From: Cytophagaceae bacterium
Lineage (GTDB): Bacteria > Bacteroidota > Bacteroidia > Cytophagales > Spirosomataceae
Assembly (NCBI GenBank): GCA_027486845.1
Contig: JAIXOL010000055.1
Span: forward strand, 1-38,365
DNA: 38,365 nucleotides
Reading direction: 5' to 3'
Shown here: positions 9,211 to 18,599 of the stretch, one piece after another
Position numbering within the stretch: the first letter of the stretch is position 1
Layout: each line of letters opens with the position of its first letter
Program-made: the position numbers and the translations under genes
The notes under the pieces: generated by a model
What the model saw: the letters and a program-made list of their open reading frames with translations, nothing else
Told to the model about the DNA's origin: nothing
Database searches by the model: none

Positions 9211-10917
9211 TTAATACCCGGGATTCTGTTTCATATTGGTATTGATTTGAATTTCAGCCGCAGGTATGGGCCATAAATACTGACGGTCGTCCCAAGTCGT
9301 AAGTACCAAGTTCTTAATCAGTCCTGTCGCTGCCATTGCTGTAAAGTCAGGTGTACCGTCTTGGTCAATTGTAGGTGTACCGGCGAAAAACCAAAGGTTT
9401 TTATCTACAACTTTTGACTTCAAATCAGCAGGGTCGAGTATTCCATAAATTGGACGATTGAGTACTTTACCTGCAATTTTCCAGCGAATGATGTCCATAT
9501 ATCGAAGCCCCTCAGATGCCAATTCCACTCTACGCTCCATGCGTATTTCACGGCGAAGTTCGGCTTGGACTTTCGTTTTAATTGCAGGATAGGTCGTGGC
9601 TGTAACAGCTACTTTATATGCCCTTGCTCTAACGGCATTGATAGCCGCTAGTACAGTATCGTCAATCTCATTGAGTTCTGTTTTGGCTTCAGCATACATT
9701 AATAAAATATCAGCATAGCGAATGATAAAATGTTCTGTTTCGATTAATCTACCATTGAGCAACCAAGAATCATCTACTCTTTTTTTCCAAACTAAACCAT
9801 TAAAAGAAGCAAATTGAGCATTAGCTCGGTTGTCATTATTTGTTACTTTGGTATTACTGCTCAAGCGAGTTACTTGCAAAGCAGTAGGATTTGGGTCGTA
9901 AATAAAACCAAGGTGAGGCGTACCAAATTCAACAATTGTTGCGGAGCATCTTGGGTCTCTATTTGCAAATGGATTTCTTGGGTCATATAAAGAGGACTTA
10001 TCAATCGTTTTACCATCGGTGCATAAATAAGAACAAAATAAATCCCAAGTGGGATTTTGGGCTCCGAATCCACCTGCATTTCTGGTGATAATATCAGAAA
10101 TAGGGCCTACTGTTTGTTTTAATTCTAATGAACGAGGAATGGAGAAAATTACCTCCTTGGAATTTTTTGTACTTTGAAGAAATAAATTCGAATAATCAGG
10201 ATGTAAAGTAAAAGCATTCAAATCTATACAGGCTTTAGCCGCTTCGGCAGCTACTTTAAAATCACCCTCATAGAGTGCAAATCGAGCTTTTAGTCCCATA
10301 GCTGCACCTTTAGTAGCTCTTTTTACGGCAGTAGTAGCATAAGACGTTGGCAAGTTTTTTATGGCAAAATCAAAGTCTTCGTAAATTTTGGTAGTAACTA
10401 TTTTTTTATTTGTTCTTCCTATTGAGTATGCTTCTTCGATAGAAACTACTTGGTCAGTATATACAACATCTCCAAAATGATTCACTAATCGGGCATATTG
10501 AGCCGCACGATGAAAGCGAGCTTCTGCAATGTAAATATCTAGCTTTGATTGTGCTACCTTTGCCTTGGTTTCATTGCTATTTAAAGCAACAATTGCTCTA
10601 TTTGCTCGTGCAATAGCTTTATAGGAATTTCTCCAAAGAGTTGTTGAAAAATCCCACTGGCTTGTTATTGTACCTGATTTGACAGGAGTAAGAGACTGAC
10701 GATAATAACCATCATCTGAAAGATAATTATTACTCAAATCTTCGTCCCATTGCCACCAATCTATGCGGTATAAGTCATTGAGTGCCAACTGAATTTCTGT
10801 TTCATTTGAGTACCACTTTTCAGCTGAAGGTTCTGCCAAAGGATACAAGTCTAAGGAGTTTTGGCAAGAAGCAAATAAAAGTATGCTCAAAACTGCTGCA
10901 AATATTTTTGATTTCAT
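9211..10917 (-). CDS. SusD/RagB-family glycan-binding lipoprotein (cluster 1)
   Basis: The protein has 568 residues. The N-terminus is a lipoprotein signal with the lipidated cysteine at residue 18 (LLFASC). The N-terminal SusD-like segment (SLDLYPLAEPSAEKWY, ALNDLY) and TPR-like helices (YKAIARANRAI, IAEARFHRAAQYARL) are followed by the C-terminal SusD domain with FIIRYADILLMYAEAKTELN, RREIRMERRVELASEGLRY and the closing YLWPIPAAEIQINTNMKQNP. SusD caps the SusC channel at the outer-membrane surface and captures oligosaccharides. It follows SusC1 by 62 bp and ends at a hairpin terminator. The ligand cannot be inferred. Confidence 0.95.
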   Translation of the reverse strand: MKSKIFAAVLSILLFASCQNSLDLYPLAEPSAEKWYSNETEIQLALNDLYRIDWWQWDEDLSNNYLSDDGYYRQSLTPVKSGTITSQWDFSTTLWRNSYKAIARANRAIVALNSNETKAKVAQSKLDIYIAEARFHRAAQYARLVNHFGDVVYTDQVVSIEEAYSIGRTNKKIVTTKIYEDFDFAIKNLPTSYATTAVKRATKGAAMGLKARFALYEGDFKVAAEAAKACIDLNAFTLHPDYSNLFLQSTKNSKEVIFSIPRSLELKQTVGPISDIITRNAGGFGAQNPTWDLFCSYLCTDGKTIDKSSLYDPRNPFANRDPRCSATIVEFGTPHLGFIYDPNPTALQVTRLSSNTKVTNNDNRANAQFASFNGLVWKKRVDDSWLLNGRLIETEHFIIRYADILLMYAEAKTELNEIDDTVLAAINAVRARAYKVAVTATTYPAIKTKVQAELRREIRMERRVELASEGLRYMDIIRWKIAGKVLNRPIYGILDPADLKSKVVDKNLWFFAGTPTIDQDGTPDFTAMAATGLIKNLVLTTWDDRQYLWPIPAAEIQINTNMKQNPGY

Positions 10918-10979
10918 TTTATTTATATTTAGGCAAATGAATGAATAAATTTTTGAAAGAGATTTCTTGAAACCTCATT

Positions 10980-13900
10980 TTAAAAACTGATATTAAATCC
11001 ACCAATCACAGTGGTAACAATACCAAACCCCTCTGGATCCCAGCCTTTCGGGTATTTGTTAATCGTAAAAACATCAGAAGCATTTACATAAAACCTTATG
11101 TTATTAGACATGATTTTATTTGAAATACTTTTCGGAATTGTATAACCTAATGCAATGTTTTTTAGACGAAAATACCCTCCATTGAATAACCAAAAGTCGG
11201 ATAGCGTACGGTTGAAGCCTTTATTTGTTTCAGTATATCTTGGATATTTAGCAGCAAGGTTTTGGTCTGGTGTATTATTTACACTCCAAGTGTTACCATC
11301 TAAATAAACAGGGAATACGCCCCAGTTTTCGGCATTATAATCTGTATAATCAAGGTTTGAAACTTGCTGATAACCTATCCCTTGAAAGGTAATACCCAAA
11401 TCAAAATTGCCATATTCTAAGCGTACATTACCACCATACATCCATTGGGGTAATGAACCTCCTAATAGCACACGGTCGTACTCTGGAGATATTTTACCAT
11501 CGGGAACACCATTTGGGCCACTAATATCAGTGTATTTTAGATCGCCAACTTTGACAGTATTGCTTAATTTAGGCGAATTGTTTAGGTCTTCCTGTGTTTG
11601 ATAAATACCTCCTGACTTATATCCATACCACTCGTCAAATTGGCTACCTTTTTTCTTTATTTTACTGCCAAGGAATTCAGTACCGCCCAAATCGCCCATT
11701 ATTGATTTAAACTGTGATAAATTGGCAGAAACTGAATATTTAAGTTTACCAATATTATCTGTCCAACCCAAATCTAAATCTATACCCTTAGTTTCCATAA
11801 TTCCGGTATTTTGATTAGGGTTTTCAAAGCCTACAAAAATTGGAATCTGTAATGCTAGTAGCATATCTTTGGTTTGTTTATAATAAACATCGCCAGTAAA
11901 TCGTAGTTTATTTTTAAAGAAATAAGCATCAAATCCTAAATCAGTAGAAGCTGTTTTTTCCCAAGAAATATCTTTAATAGCGTACTGAATCTGAGCGGCT
12001 GTTTGCTGAGCAACAGCTACATTGTTTTGATAAAACAAGGCATTTCCAAAACTTATAATGCCGAAAGATGGGTAGTTTCCTATTCTCTCGTTACCCAATG
12101 TTCCCCACGAAGCACGCAATTTCAAGAATGAAATTAGATTCTGTTTTTGCATGAAACCCTCTTCAGATACTACCCAACCTGCCGAAATCGAAGGAAATAC
12201 GCCCCATCGATAATCTTTATTGAACCTCGATGAGCCATCACGTCGTACATTGGCTTGTAGTAGATATTTGTTATTATAGCTATAGGTGATACGACCAAAT
12301 TGTGAACGATAGGCTGTTTCGAAGGCAGTACCAAAATTATCTCTCAAAGCGGCAGGACCTTGGTTTAAGAAAGGATACGTATCAAAAAGATATTGGTCTC
12401 TTGATGCACCCATAGACTCACCTTTGTAGTAATAATTTTCGTATCCAATTAATGCTGTAAAATCACTTTTTCCGATTGTTTTTATGTAATTCCCCAATAA
12501 TTGAGTCGTAAGACTATAGTTTGTTGTCCGATTTTCATCTAAACGTGTCGTAAGCCCACCACTTATCAAAGTTGCAGCCAACTGATTTGGGTTATCGGCA
12601 GAATAAGCATCTACTTGTTTATTGAATCGTTTTTGATTATTAAAATCAAAAATAGGAGCAAGAATAGCCGAAAGTTTTAAGCCATCAATGGGTTTTAAAT
12701 CCAATGCAATTCGGCCTCCTACTTGATTAAAATTATTGTTGTTTGTTCCACCGTATTTAATTTTGGCATAAACATTTTCGCCTGCTTTTCCGTCGGCAAT
12801 TCTTCCATCTGCCCATAGTGCTGGATAAATAGGTGATGAAATTCTTATCCTACCTAATGGATCATTAGCAGTTGGGTCGGTGGTATTTGTTCTTTTGAAA
12901 TTAAAGTCCACAGTTCCACCAATAAATTTATTGATAGTAAAGTCGTTATTTGAGCGTAAAAAGATACGACCATAATCTTTGTTTTCATAGAAACCACCCA
13001 GTTTTTCATAACGAATGGAAGCATTCGATTTTACAAACTTTGAACCACCTATGATGCTAATACTGTGTGCTTCACGTCGTGCCATCTTATTGAGGGTCAA
13101 AGCCATCCAATCGGTATCGGGGAATTTGTTGGGGTCGGTCTGATGTTTTTGGTCATAGTTATTCAACAAATCTTGGCTAAAAGTAGGGAATTTGTTTGCT
13201 CCATTGCCTGCATCATTCCAACGAAGTTCATTGACTAATTCCATGTATCTTGATGCCCTCATATAGTCAGGTAATTGAGTGGGCTTGTCAAAGCCATTTT
13301 CGTAGTTATATTGTATAGAAGCTTGGTCTGTTTTAGCCCTTTTGGTAGTTATTAAGATAACACCAGAAGCAGCACGAGAGCCATATATAGATGCCGATGC
13401 AGCATCTTTTAAGACCGACAAGTTTTCTATATCATTTGGGTTCACTTGGTTAACATCAGCCACAGGAACACCATCTACAATCACCAAAGGATTTGAATCT
13501 CCGATAGTAGTTACACCTCGAATTCTGATAGTAGCACTACCCATCGAACCATTTGCTCCACTACGAGTTACCGTAACGCCCGACATCGCCCCTTGGAGTG
13601 CCTGTGCTACTTGGGTTTCTTTACGTTCTTTAAACATTTCACTACCAATAGACGACACTGCCCCAGTAAGGTCTTTCTTTTTCTGCACACCATAGCCTAC
13701 TACTACTACTTCATCAAGTGCTTTACTATCAATTTTGAGTGAAACATTAATTTTTGTTTGATTTCCAACAGTTATTTCTTGTGCTTGAAATCCAACAAAA
13801 CTAAAAACCAAAATGGATTTACTGTCAGTTACCGCTATCGAATATTCGCCATCGACGTTTGTAGTGCCTCCACGACTTGTGCCTTTAAGGGTTACGCTTA

Positions 13901-14399
13901 CACCTGGAAGTTTTTCGCCTTTTTCGTCGCTTACGGTACCTTTAATGGTGATATCGTTATTTACATTGTTTTCAATGGTAGGCAAAGTCATACTTATTTG
14001 ATTAGAGCCATTTTCTTTTAGGTCTAGCCCCAAAGACTTTGAACGAATCAAAATAATTTGTCTTTCTCCCACGGTTTCAAATGAAATATTCCTTGGCGTA
14101 AGCACTTTTTTAAGTACATCTTCCACCTTTTCGTTTTTTATTTCCAAGGTTAATGGCTCATCATTCGCAATCAAATCTTTTTTGTATGAAAACAACACGT
14201 TTGTCTGCTTTTCTATTGATTTCAACAAAGTTTTTATACTCCCTTTCTGGAGAGAGATACTCACCTTTTTTTGTAGCATATCCTGTGCTTTTGCAGGTAT
14301 TGCAAAAGCATTTGCCGCAAAAACGACTGCTATAATCAATTGTATGAGGTTGATTTTCATAAACAATAGAAAATTTTGTTTAGTACTATTTTTTGTCAT
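10980..14399 (-). CDS. SusC/RagA-family TonB-dependent transporter with STN domain (cluster 1)
   Basis: The protein has 1139 residues. The signal peptide may begin at the internal Met14 (MKINLIQLIIAVVFA). Residues about 42-120 form an STN domain (SISLQKGSIKTLLKSIEKQT), which in this architecture contacts FecR in the periplasm. A carboxypeptidase-regulatory-like beta domain follows at about 150-225 (GTVSDEKGEKLPGVSVTLKG), then the DEVVVVGYG segment, the plug (NPLVIVDGVPV, LKDAASASIYGSRAASGVIL) and the 22-strand barrel ending in GGFNISF. It imports glycan fragments with SusD1. The STN domain and the sigma/FecR pair upstream mark it as both transporter and signal receiver. A 186-base leader lies between FecR1 and the start. 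Confidence 0.95.
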   Translation of the reverse strand: MTKNSTKQNFLLFMKINLIQLIIAVVFAANAFAIPAKAQDMLQKKVSISLQKGSIKTLLKSIEKQTNVLFSYKKDLIANDEPLTLEIKNEKVEDVLKKVLTPRNISFETVGERQIILIRSKSLGLDLKENGSNQISMTLPTIENNVNNDITIKGTVSDEKGEKLPGVSVTLKGTSRGGTTNVDGEYSIAVTDSKSILVFSFVGFQAQEITVGNQTKINVSLKIDSKALDEVVVVGYGVQKKKDLTGAVSSIGSEMFKERKETQVAQALQGAMSGVTVTRSGANGSMGSATIRIRGVTTIGDSNPLVIVDGVPVADVNQVNPNDIENLSVLKDAASASIYGSRAASGVILITTKRAKTDQASIQYNYENGFDKPTQLPDYMRASRYMELVNELRWNDAGNGANKFPTFSQDLLNNYDQKHQTDPNKFPDTDWMALTLNKMARREAHSISIIGGSKFVKSNASIRYEKLGGFYENKDYGRIFLRSNNDFTINKFIGGTVDFNFKRTNTTDPTANDPLGRIRISSPIYPALWADGRIADGKAGENVYAKIKYGGTNNNNFNQVGGRIALDLKPIDGLKLSAILAPIFDFNNQKRFNKQVDAYSADNPNQLAATLISGGLTTRLDENRTTNYSLTTQLLGNYIKTIGKSDFTALIGYENYYYKGESMGASRDQYLFDTYPFLNQGPAALRDNFGTAFETAYRSQFGRITYSYNNKYLLQANVRRDGSSRFNKDYRWGVFPSISAGWVVSEEGFMQKQNLISFLKLRASWGTLGNERIGNYPSFGIISFGNALFYQNNVAVAQQTAAQIQYAIKDISWEKTASTDLGFDAYFFKNKLRFTGDVYYKQTKDMLLALQIPIFVGFENPNQNTGIMETKGIDLDLGWTDNIGKLKYSVSANLSQFKSIMGDLGGTEFLGSKIKKKGSQFDEWYGYKSGGIYQTQEDLNNSPKLSNTVKVGDLKYTDISGPNGVPDGKISPEYDRVLLGGSLPQWMYGGNVRLEYGNFDLGITFQGIGYQQVSNLDYTDYNAENWGVFPVYLDGNTWSVNNTPDQNLAAKYPRYTETNKGFNRTLSDFWLFNGGYFRLKNIALGYTIPKSISNKIMSNNIRFYVNASDVFTINKYPKGWDPEGFGIVTTVIGGFNISF

Positions 14400-14585
14400 A
14401 GTTTTAAATGTTTTTTGAAAGAAAAATGAAAATTCACGCCTATCTCTCCTAAGTATAGGCTGGAAGTATCGGGGGATAAATGTTGACGCATTTTCCCTCG
14501 ATTTTTTTGTTTAGGTAATCATTGAATTCATCTATTATTGGGGTGGTTAAGGTTGAAAATGGTAAACTTTAACTGATTTATTTGA
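14400..14585 (-). promoter_or_regulatory. Leader between FecR1 and SusC1
   Basis: This 186-base non-coding stretch probably holds the sigma-1-dependent promoter of SusC1. It contains a small inverted repeat, GCCTAT (14438-14443) and ATAGGC (14455-14460). The last bases before the start codon (CAAAAAACATTTAAAAC) resemble those of SusC2 (CAAAAACGTTTAAAAG), and the leader is nearly the same length as that of cluster 2 (185 bases). No -35/-10 pair can be assigned with confidence. Confidence 0.4.
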
Positions 14586-15686
14586 TTAATTGCAGCCCAT
14601 TGACTGAATCACTATTTGGGCATCTACTATTTTGTAGCTTGCACCAATTGTTTTACACATAATGTCGAGTTTATTATATAATGATTCGTTGGCGAGTGTA
14701 GTTGTAATGATGCAATGTGATAGTTGCTCGGTATCATAAATAATATGTACACCATAGGCTTGCTCAATGGCTTTCAACACCTCTGAAACAGGTTTATCTT
14801 CAAAACTTTGTTCAGGCAACTGACTTAAATCTTTAATCATGATTGGTCTTTCAACCAAAGATTTGGTAAGCGATTCTTCCTTTCTAGCGAATACAATTTG
14901 CTGATTGGGTGTAATTATTAAAGCTTTCTCTTCTGGGTCAGCGAAAGCGATTTTATTTTGATGAAAAACGGAGACTTTTCCAGTTTTTACACTCACTATA
15001 ACTTCTGGAGAATCTTCGAACGCTTTAATTGTAAAACTTGTCCCCAAAACTTTTGTAATTACTTCATTGGAATAGACATAGAAAGGTTTTTGCGGATTTT
15101 TGGTAATTTCAAAAAAAGCTTCACCACTCAAAAAAACTTGCCGTTTATTAGGTTCAAAGTGCTTTGGATAGCTTAATTTGGCATTCTTTGCCAATGTGAT
15201 TACACTTCCATCTTCAAGTTTTATAGAAAGTGGAGTGTTAAATTTATTCGTTTTTTCAATTAATTTGATTTGTTTTTCTGCTGTAGCTACCAATTCTGAG
15301 TAACTTATTTTTTTAGGATTGTTGTTTGATAATAATCCTTTTAGGCCAATTCCAATCACAAGACAGGCCGCCGCCGCCCAACTAATTTTTGACCATTTCG
15401 TAGCATATAATTTTGATAATAAACTAGGTTTTAATGATTCAGAATCATTATCAATATTGTCGTTTATTAACATCCATACTTTTGATTGATTAATAGTAGG
15501 TTGGTGAAGTTTTTCTGCCTCAGCCACTTTTTTAATAAAGTCGGAGGCTTTACTAATAATGGTTTGCTTATCTGGGTTGTCTGATATAAATGCTTGAAAA
15601 AAAGCATCATTTTCTCCATACTTTACCCAACCGATAAAGGCATCGTCTTTTATAAAATCTTGTACCTTAAAAAACTTATATTCCAT
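14586..15686 (-). CDS. FecR-family anti-sigma factor (cluster 1)
   Basis: The protein has 366 residues and is probably a single-pass inner-membrane protein. The cytoplasmic N-terminus (1-98) should bind the ECF sigma factor. A membrane segment lies at about 101-118 (ISWAAAACLVIGIGLKGL). The periplasmic FecR domain follows (LEDGSVITLAKNAKLSYP, RQVFLSGEAFFEITKNPQKP, VLGTSFTIKAF), and the C-terminus is a DUF4974/STN-like domain (FEDKPVSEVLKAIEQAYGVH). In the known mechanism, ligand-loaded SusC contacts FecR through its STN domain and frees the sigma factor. It lies 58 bp after the sigma gene and upstream of SusC1, the standard order. Confidence 0.93.
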   Translation of the reverse strand: MEYKFFKVQDFIKDDAFIGWVKYGENDAFFQAFISDNPDKQTIISKASDFIKKVAEAEKLHQPTINQSKVWMLINDNIDNDSESLKPSLLSKLYATKWSKISWAAAACLVIGIGLKGLLSNNNPKKISYSELVATAEKQIKLIEKTNKFNTPLSIKLEDGSVITLAKNAKLSYPKHFEPNKRQVFLSGEAFFEITKNPQKPFYVYSNEVITKVLGTSFTIKAFEDSPEVIVSVKTGKVSVFHQNKIAFADPEEKALIITPNQQIVFARKEESLTKSLVERPIMIKDLSQLPEQSFEDKPVSEVLKAIEQAYGVHIIYDTEQLSHCIITTTLANESLYNKLDIMCKTIGASYKIVDAQIVIQSMGCN

Positions 15687-15744
15687 CTTTGAAAAAAGCT
15701 ATTATAATGGCTTTCAACAACACAGATACGAGTCTTTCATTAAA

Positions 15745-16377
15745 TTACTCACTTAATACAAAATATTTTAAAAAAAATATTGGGATTGTCCAACTTTTAA
15801 GAATTGTACGAAGGGTAGCATAAGAACGAAATAATAAATTACTAACGGATTGTTTGTTTAAATCCATGAGTTTGGCTATTTCATCTAACGTAAAATCGTG
15901 GTAATATTTTAGGTTGATTGCCTCTTGTTGGCGTATTGGAAGATGGGCGATTGCCCTTTGTAGTGTAAGTATTTCAGCATCAGATTGTTCTGAATCAATC
16001 TTTTTTTGTTCCTCAGATATACTTATCAAGAAATCTAAATAGGTATCAATATCTTCTGATTTGTCAAAAATGTCTCTTTCGAGTTGTCGGACTATTCTAT
16101 TTTTTAGAGAGCGGAATAGATAAAATTTAACTTCATTTACTTCTGAAAGGTGCGTTCTATTATTCCAAAGACTTATAAAAACCTCTTGAATAGCATCTTC
16201 AATGAGGTTTTCATTTTGTGTAATTCGAAAACCGTAGCTAATTAATGATTGAAAATATTGTTTGTATAAATTTTCAAAAGATTTTTTATTACCCGAAATC
16301 ATATCCTTCCAAAGTGCTTGTTCTTGCTCTTTGGTCAAATTTCTGACCGATTTAATATATTCTCTATTGATTGGCAA
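15745..16377 (-). CDS. ECF RNA polymerase sigma factor (cluster 1)
   Basis: The protein has 210 residues. Sigma region 2 is visible at about 24-95 (FENLYKQYFQSLISYGFRIT, EDAIQEVFISLWNNR, VKFYLFRSLKNRIVRQLE) and region 4 at about 145-195 (LPIRQQEAINLKYYHDFTLD, EIAKLMDLNKQSVSNLLFRS). It belongs to the sigma-70 family used by Bacteroidota SusC loci and should drive the SusC1 operon when released by FecR1. Its promoter shares a tandem-repeat architecture with that of the second sigma gene and of the hydrolase operon. The cationic or hydrophobic tail after region 4 (WTIPIFFLKYFV) is similar to the tail of sigma 2. Confidence 0.95.
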   Translation of the reverse strand: MPINREYIKSVRNLTKEQEQALWKDMISGNKKSFENLYKQYFQSLISYGFRITQNENLIEDAIQEVFISLWNNRTHLSEVNEVKFYLFRSLKNRIVRQLERDIFDKSEDIDTYLDFLISISEEQKKIDSEQSDAEILTLQRAIAHLPIRQQEAINLKYYHDFTLDEIAKLMDLNKQSVSNLLFRSYATLRTILKSWTIPIFFLKYFVLSE

Positions 16378-16409
16378 TGTCTTATAATTTACAATTTAGT
16401 ATTTTTCAA

Positions 16410-16480
16410 TGCAAAAGTATAATGATTTAAAGTAAGAAAGTATTGAAATATTATTAAATACTGGTGAAATATTATCAAAA
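16410..16480 (-). promoter_or_regulatory. Promoter of sigma 1 with tandem 13-bp repeats
   Basis: On the minus strand a -7 element TACTTTTGCA (TAnnTTTG form) lies at 16409-16418. Upstream of it are two direct repeats, written on the plus strand TGAAATATTATTA (16444-16456) and TGAAATATTATCA (16465-16477), exactly 21 bp apart. The far edge of the pair is 70 bp from the near edge of the -7 element, the same as in the promoters at 27195-27265 and 37930-38000. The repeats are likely a binding site for a dimeric regulator on one face of the helix; this is inference. Confidence 0.6.
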
Positions 16481-16500
16481 ATATGAGTAGGGTTTACTAT

Positions 16501-16580
16501 TTTCATAAAAAATCCCCAAAAGAGCCTTCTGGGGATTTATTCTTGTATCCTTAACCATTACTATTTCCAAACATTTACTC
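16501..16580. repeat. Direct repeat unit, copy 1 (pairs with 38021-38100)
   Basis: I count 73 of 80 identical bases against 38021-38100 with no gap. The unit covers the terminator, the 3' untranslated stretch and the stop codon of the MFS gene. Weaker colinear similarity continues left to 16410 (the sigma-1 promoter), still at the same offset of 21520 bp. Confidence 0.85.
16503..16538 (-). terminator. Intrinsic terminator of the MFS gene
   Basis: Arms AAATCCCCA (16510-16518) and TGGGGATTT (16530-16538) flank an 11-base loop, and a run of U follows on the minus-strand transcript (ATTTTTTA). It lies 36 bases after the MFS stop codon. Nearly the same terminator occurs at 38023-38058. Confidence 0.85.
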
Positions 16581-17801
16581 CTCTAAAAAATCTAAGTCTC
16601 TATTATGCGTTTCTGAGATGGTAGCAATTGCCAAAAATCCGAGCATAAAGCAGATTATACCTACACTTGCTCCTGCATAAATTACTCCATAACTTGGCTT
16701 TATGAATCCGAATAAGGCAGTCATTCCTACCACTGTTCCTCGTACCATATTTGGTATCGTAGTGGCGGCAGTTGCTCGTAGGTTAGTACCAAACTGTTCG
16801 GCCCCAATGGTTACAAACATTGCCCAATAACCTATCCCAATTCCCATGAATAGGCAACCGCCGTATAATTGGGTACTGGTTTCGAGTCCATAGAATAGAT
16901 AAAGGCAGGCAAAAAACAAGGTAAACAACATCATAATACCAACCGCTTTTTTGCGAGAATGAAGAGTATGGCTAAGAAAACCGCTTAGTAAATCGCCAAT
17001 TGATAAACCGATATAGCACCACATGATAGCTAAACCAGGTTTAATGTTATCAATTCCAAACGCTTTTCCGAATTCGTTACTAAAGGTTGTTAGAATTCCA
17101 ATTACGAACCACGTAGGCAAACCGATTGTAATACATTGTAGGTATCTTTTCAGACGGTTTGTATTGGTAAAGAATGAAAAAAAGTTGCCCCGCTGGATAT
17201 GTTTTTGCTCTTTGATAGCTGCGAATGCTCCCGACTCAAAAACGCCTATTCTGAGCAAAAGCAAAGAGATGCCCATACCACCGCCAATAAAATAGGCAGT
17301 TCGCCATGCAAACATTTCTACTGTAAAATAGGCAAATACTGCTCCGAGTAGACCAATTCCTGCTACTAAAGAGGTTCCGATGGCACGTAAATGCTTTGGC
17401 AAACTCTCGGAAACGAGTGTAATGCCTGCTCCTAATTCGCCTGCTAAACCGATGCCCGCTACAAAGCGAATGACCTTATACATTTCTGGATTTTGAACAA
17501 ATCCACAAGCGATATTGGCAAGTGAATAAGTAAGGATTGAGCCAAAAAGCACGGAAAGGCGACCTTTTTTATCTCCTAAAACGCCCCATAAAATACCACC
17601 TAACAAAAGGCCAGTCATTTGCCAATTTAAGATAGAGGCTCCAATACTTGAAACCTCAGATTCGCTCAAGCCTAAATCTTTTAGACTTGGCACTCTTACG
17701 ATTCCAAAAAGTAGCAAATCATAAATATCTACGAAGTAACCTAAAGCAGCTACGATTACTGGGATGCTGAAAAGATGTTTAATATTTGATTTATTTTCCA
17801 A
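16575..17801 (-). CDS. Major facilitator superfamily transporter, sialate/organic-acid:H+ symporter-like
   Basis: The protein has 408 residues and about 12 membrane segments. The first helix carries YFVDIYDLLLFGIVR, and MFS motif A appears in loop 2-3 (GVLGDKKGRLSVLFGS). RFVAGIGLAGELGAGITLVS in helix 4 and SESLPKHLRAIGTSLVAG resemble SHS-type symporters (sialic acid, aromatic or short organic acids). It should move a small product across the inner membrane by proton symport. It sits 33 bp after the FAD oxidoreductase remnant and ends at a strong terminator. As the last step of cluster 2 it fits uptake of a monomer released in the periplasm, possibly an acidic sugar. The substrate is inference. 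Confidence 0.88.
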   Translation of the reverse strand: MENKSNIKHLFSIPVIVAALGYFVDIYDLLLFGIVRVPSLKDLGLSESEVSSIGASILNWQMTGLLLGGILWGVLGDKKGRLSVLFGSILTYSLANIACGFVQNPEMYKVIRFVAGIGLAGELGAGITLVSESLPKHLRAIGTSLVAGIGLLGAVFAYFTVEMFAWRTAYFIGGGMGISLLLLRIGVFESGAFAAIKEQKHIQRGNFFSFFTNTNRLKRYLQCITIGLPTWFVIGILTTFSNEFGKAFGIDNIKPGLAIMWCYIGLSIGDLLSGFLSHTLHSRKKAVGIMMLFTLFFACLYLFYGLETSTQLYGGCLFMGIGIGYWAMFVTIGAEQFGTNLRATAATTIPNMVRGTVVGMTALFGFIKPSYGVIYAGASVGIICFMLGFLAIATISETHNRDLDFLEE

Positions 17802-17834
17802 TTTTTATTTAAATTTAATTCATCAAATTATTGT

Positions 17835-18179
17835 TTACACTTCATTCCATTTTATTTCCTTCGGCAACCGCATTTTCAAAGCAGCTTTAGCAGCTATTTT
17901 ACCCGCTGCCTCACCCATTGGTACGGCATTGCCTGTTACTCGATAGCTGGCATGAGCATAGAAATCTCCGCTGATGCAACGGCCTGCCATCATTAAATTA
18001 TGCACATCTTTCGCTATCAGCGAGCGAAGAGGAATTTGATAAGGTTTCATTTTGACACCATTATTACCATATCCACCTCCTTCGCCTTTAACTAATGAAT
18101 GGACATCAACAACAAAGCTAAGTGCATTGCAGTCCAATCTTTTAATCCAAAATTCCCTGAAGAATTTGGATTTTGACAT
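17835..18179 (-). pseudogene. Truncated FAD-dependent oxidoreductase, C-terminal remnant
   Basis: The 114-codon frame matches only the C-terminus of FAD_oxidored-type proteins: IPLRSLIAKDVHNLMMAGRC, then AHASYRVTGNAVPMGEAAGK and AALKMRLP, the second FAD-contact region. The Rossmann nucleotide-binding start is missing. The reading frame stays open upstream of the ATG to about 18240 (GRQRNATLLGSQLMSKSK) before a TAG stop, which shows that the ATG is not a true start but lies inside older coding sequence. A complete relative (281-2212) is in cluster 1. It probably lost its 5' part by deletion between here and the toroid gene at 18600. Any product would be non-functional. Confidence 0.8.
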
Positions 18180-18240
18180 TAATTGGCTTCCTAAAAGTGT
18201 AGCATTACGCTGCCGCCCGATTCTCTTTAGTCTGAAAGAA

Positions 18241-18599
18241 CTTTTCTATACATATTTTTTAAACTTCATAATTAAGCCATTACACTCCTATCCATTACTG
18301 GAAATTCATAAAATGTAGTTTAATTTAATCCGGCATTTGGTAGTCGTCTTTTTTAATTGATTTTTGATCTTACTACAAAACAAAGTTATTGTATTTTTTC
18401 ATTTTATTGGGTCAAAGGTTTGATTCTATACGTACCAAAGAAATATCCATTGGCACGGTTGTATTCCTAATAAACTGTTAAGAGCTAAAACAAAACTTCT
18501 TAGTGTGTAAGTCTTGATATTCTATAAATTTATCCATTTTGCCAATATGCAGAAATCTTTTTTTTTAATTTTAAAAATAGGGATTCTGAATAAAGAAAA
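18241..18599. other. Non-coding gap between toroid gene and FAD remnant
   Basis: About 360 bases are AT-rich, with stop codons in the minus-strand frame that continues the FAD remnant. I see no hairpin terminator, no insertion-sequence ends and no other coding signal. The gap is probably decayed sequence left by the loss of the oxidoreductase 5' end. Confidence 0.5.

Noticed and set aside
14438-14460. GCCTAT/ATAGGC hairpin as terminator after FecR1
   Set aside because: The stem is only 6 bp and lies 126 bases from the FecR1 stop; kept only as a feature of the leader.
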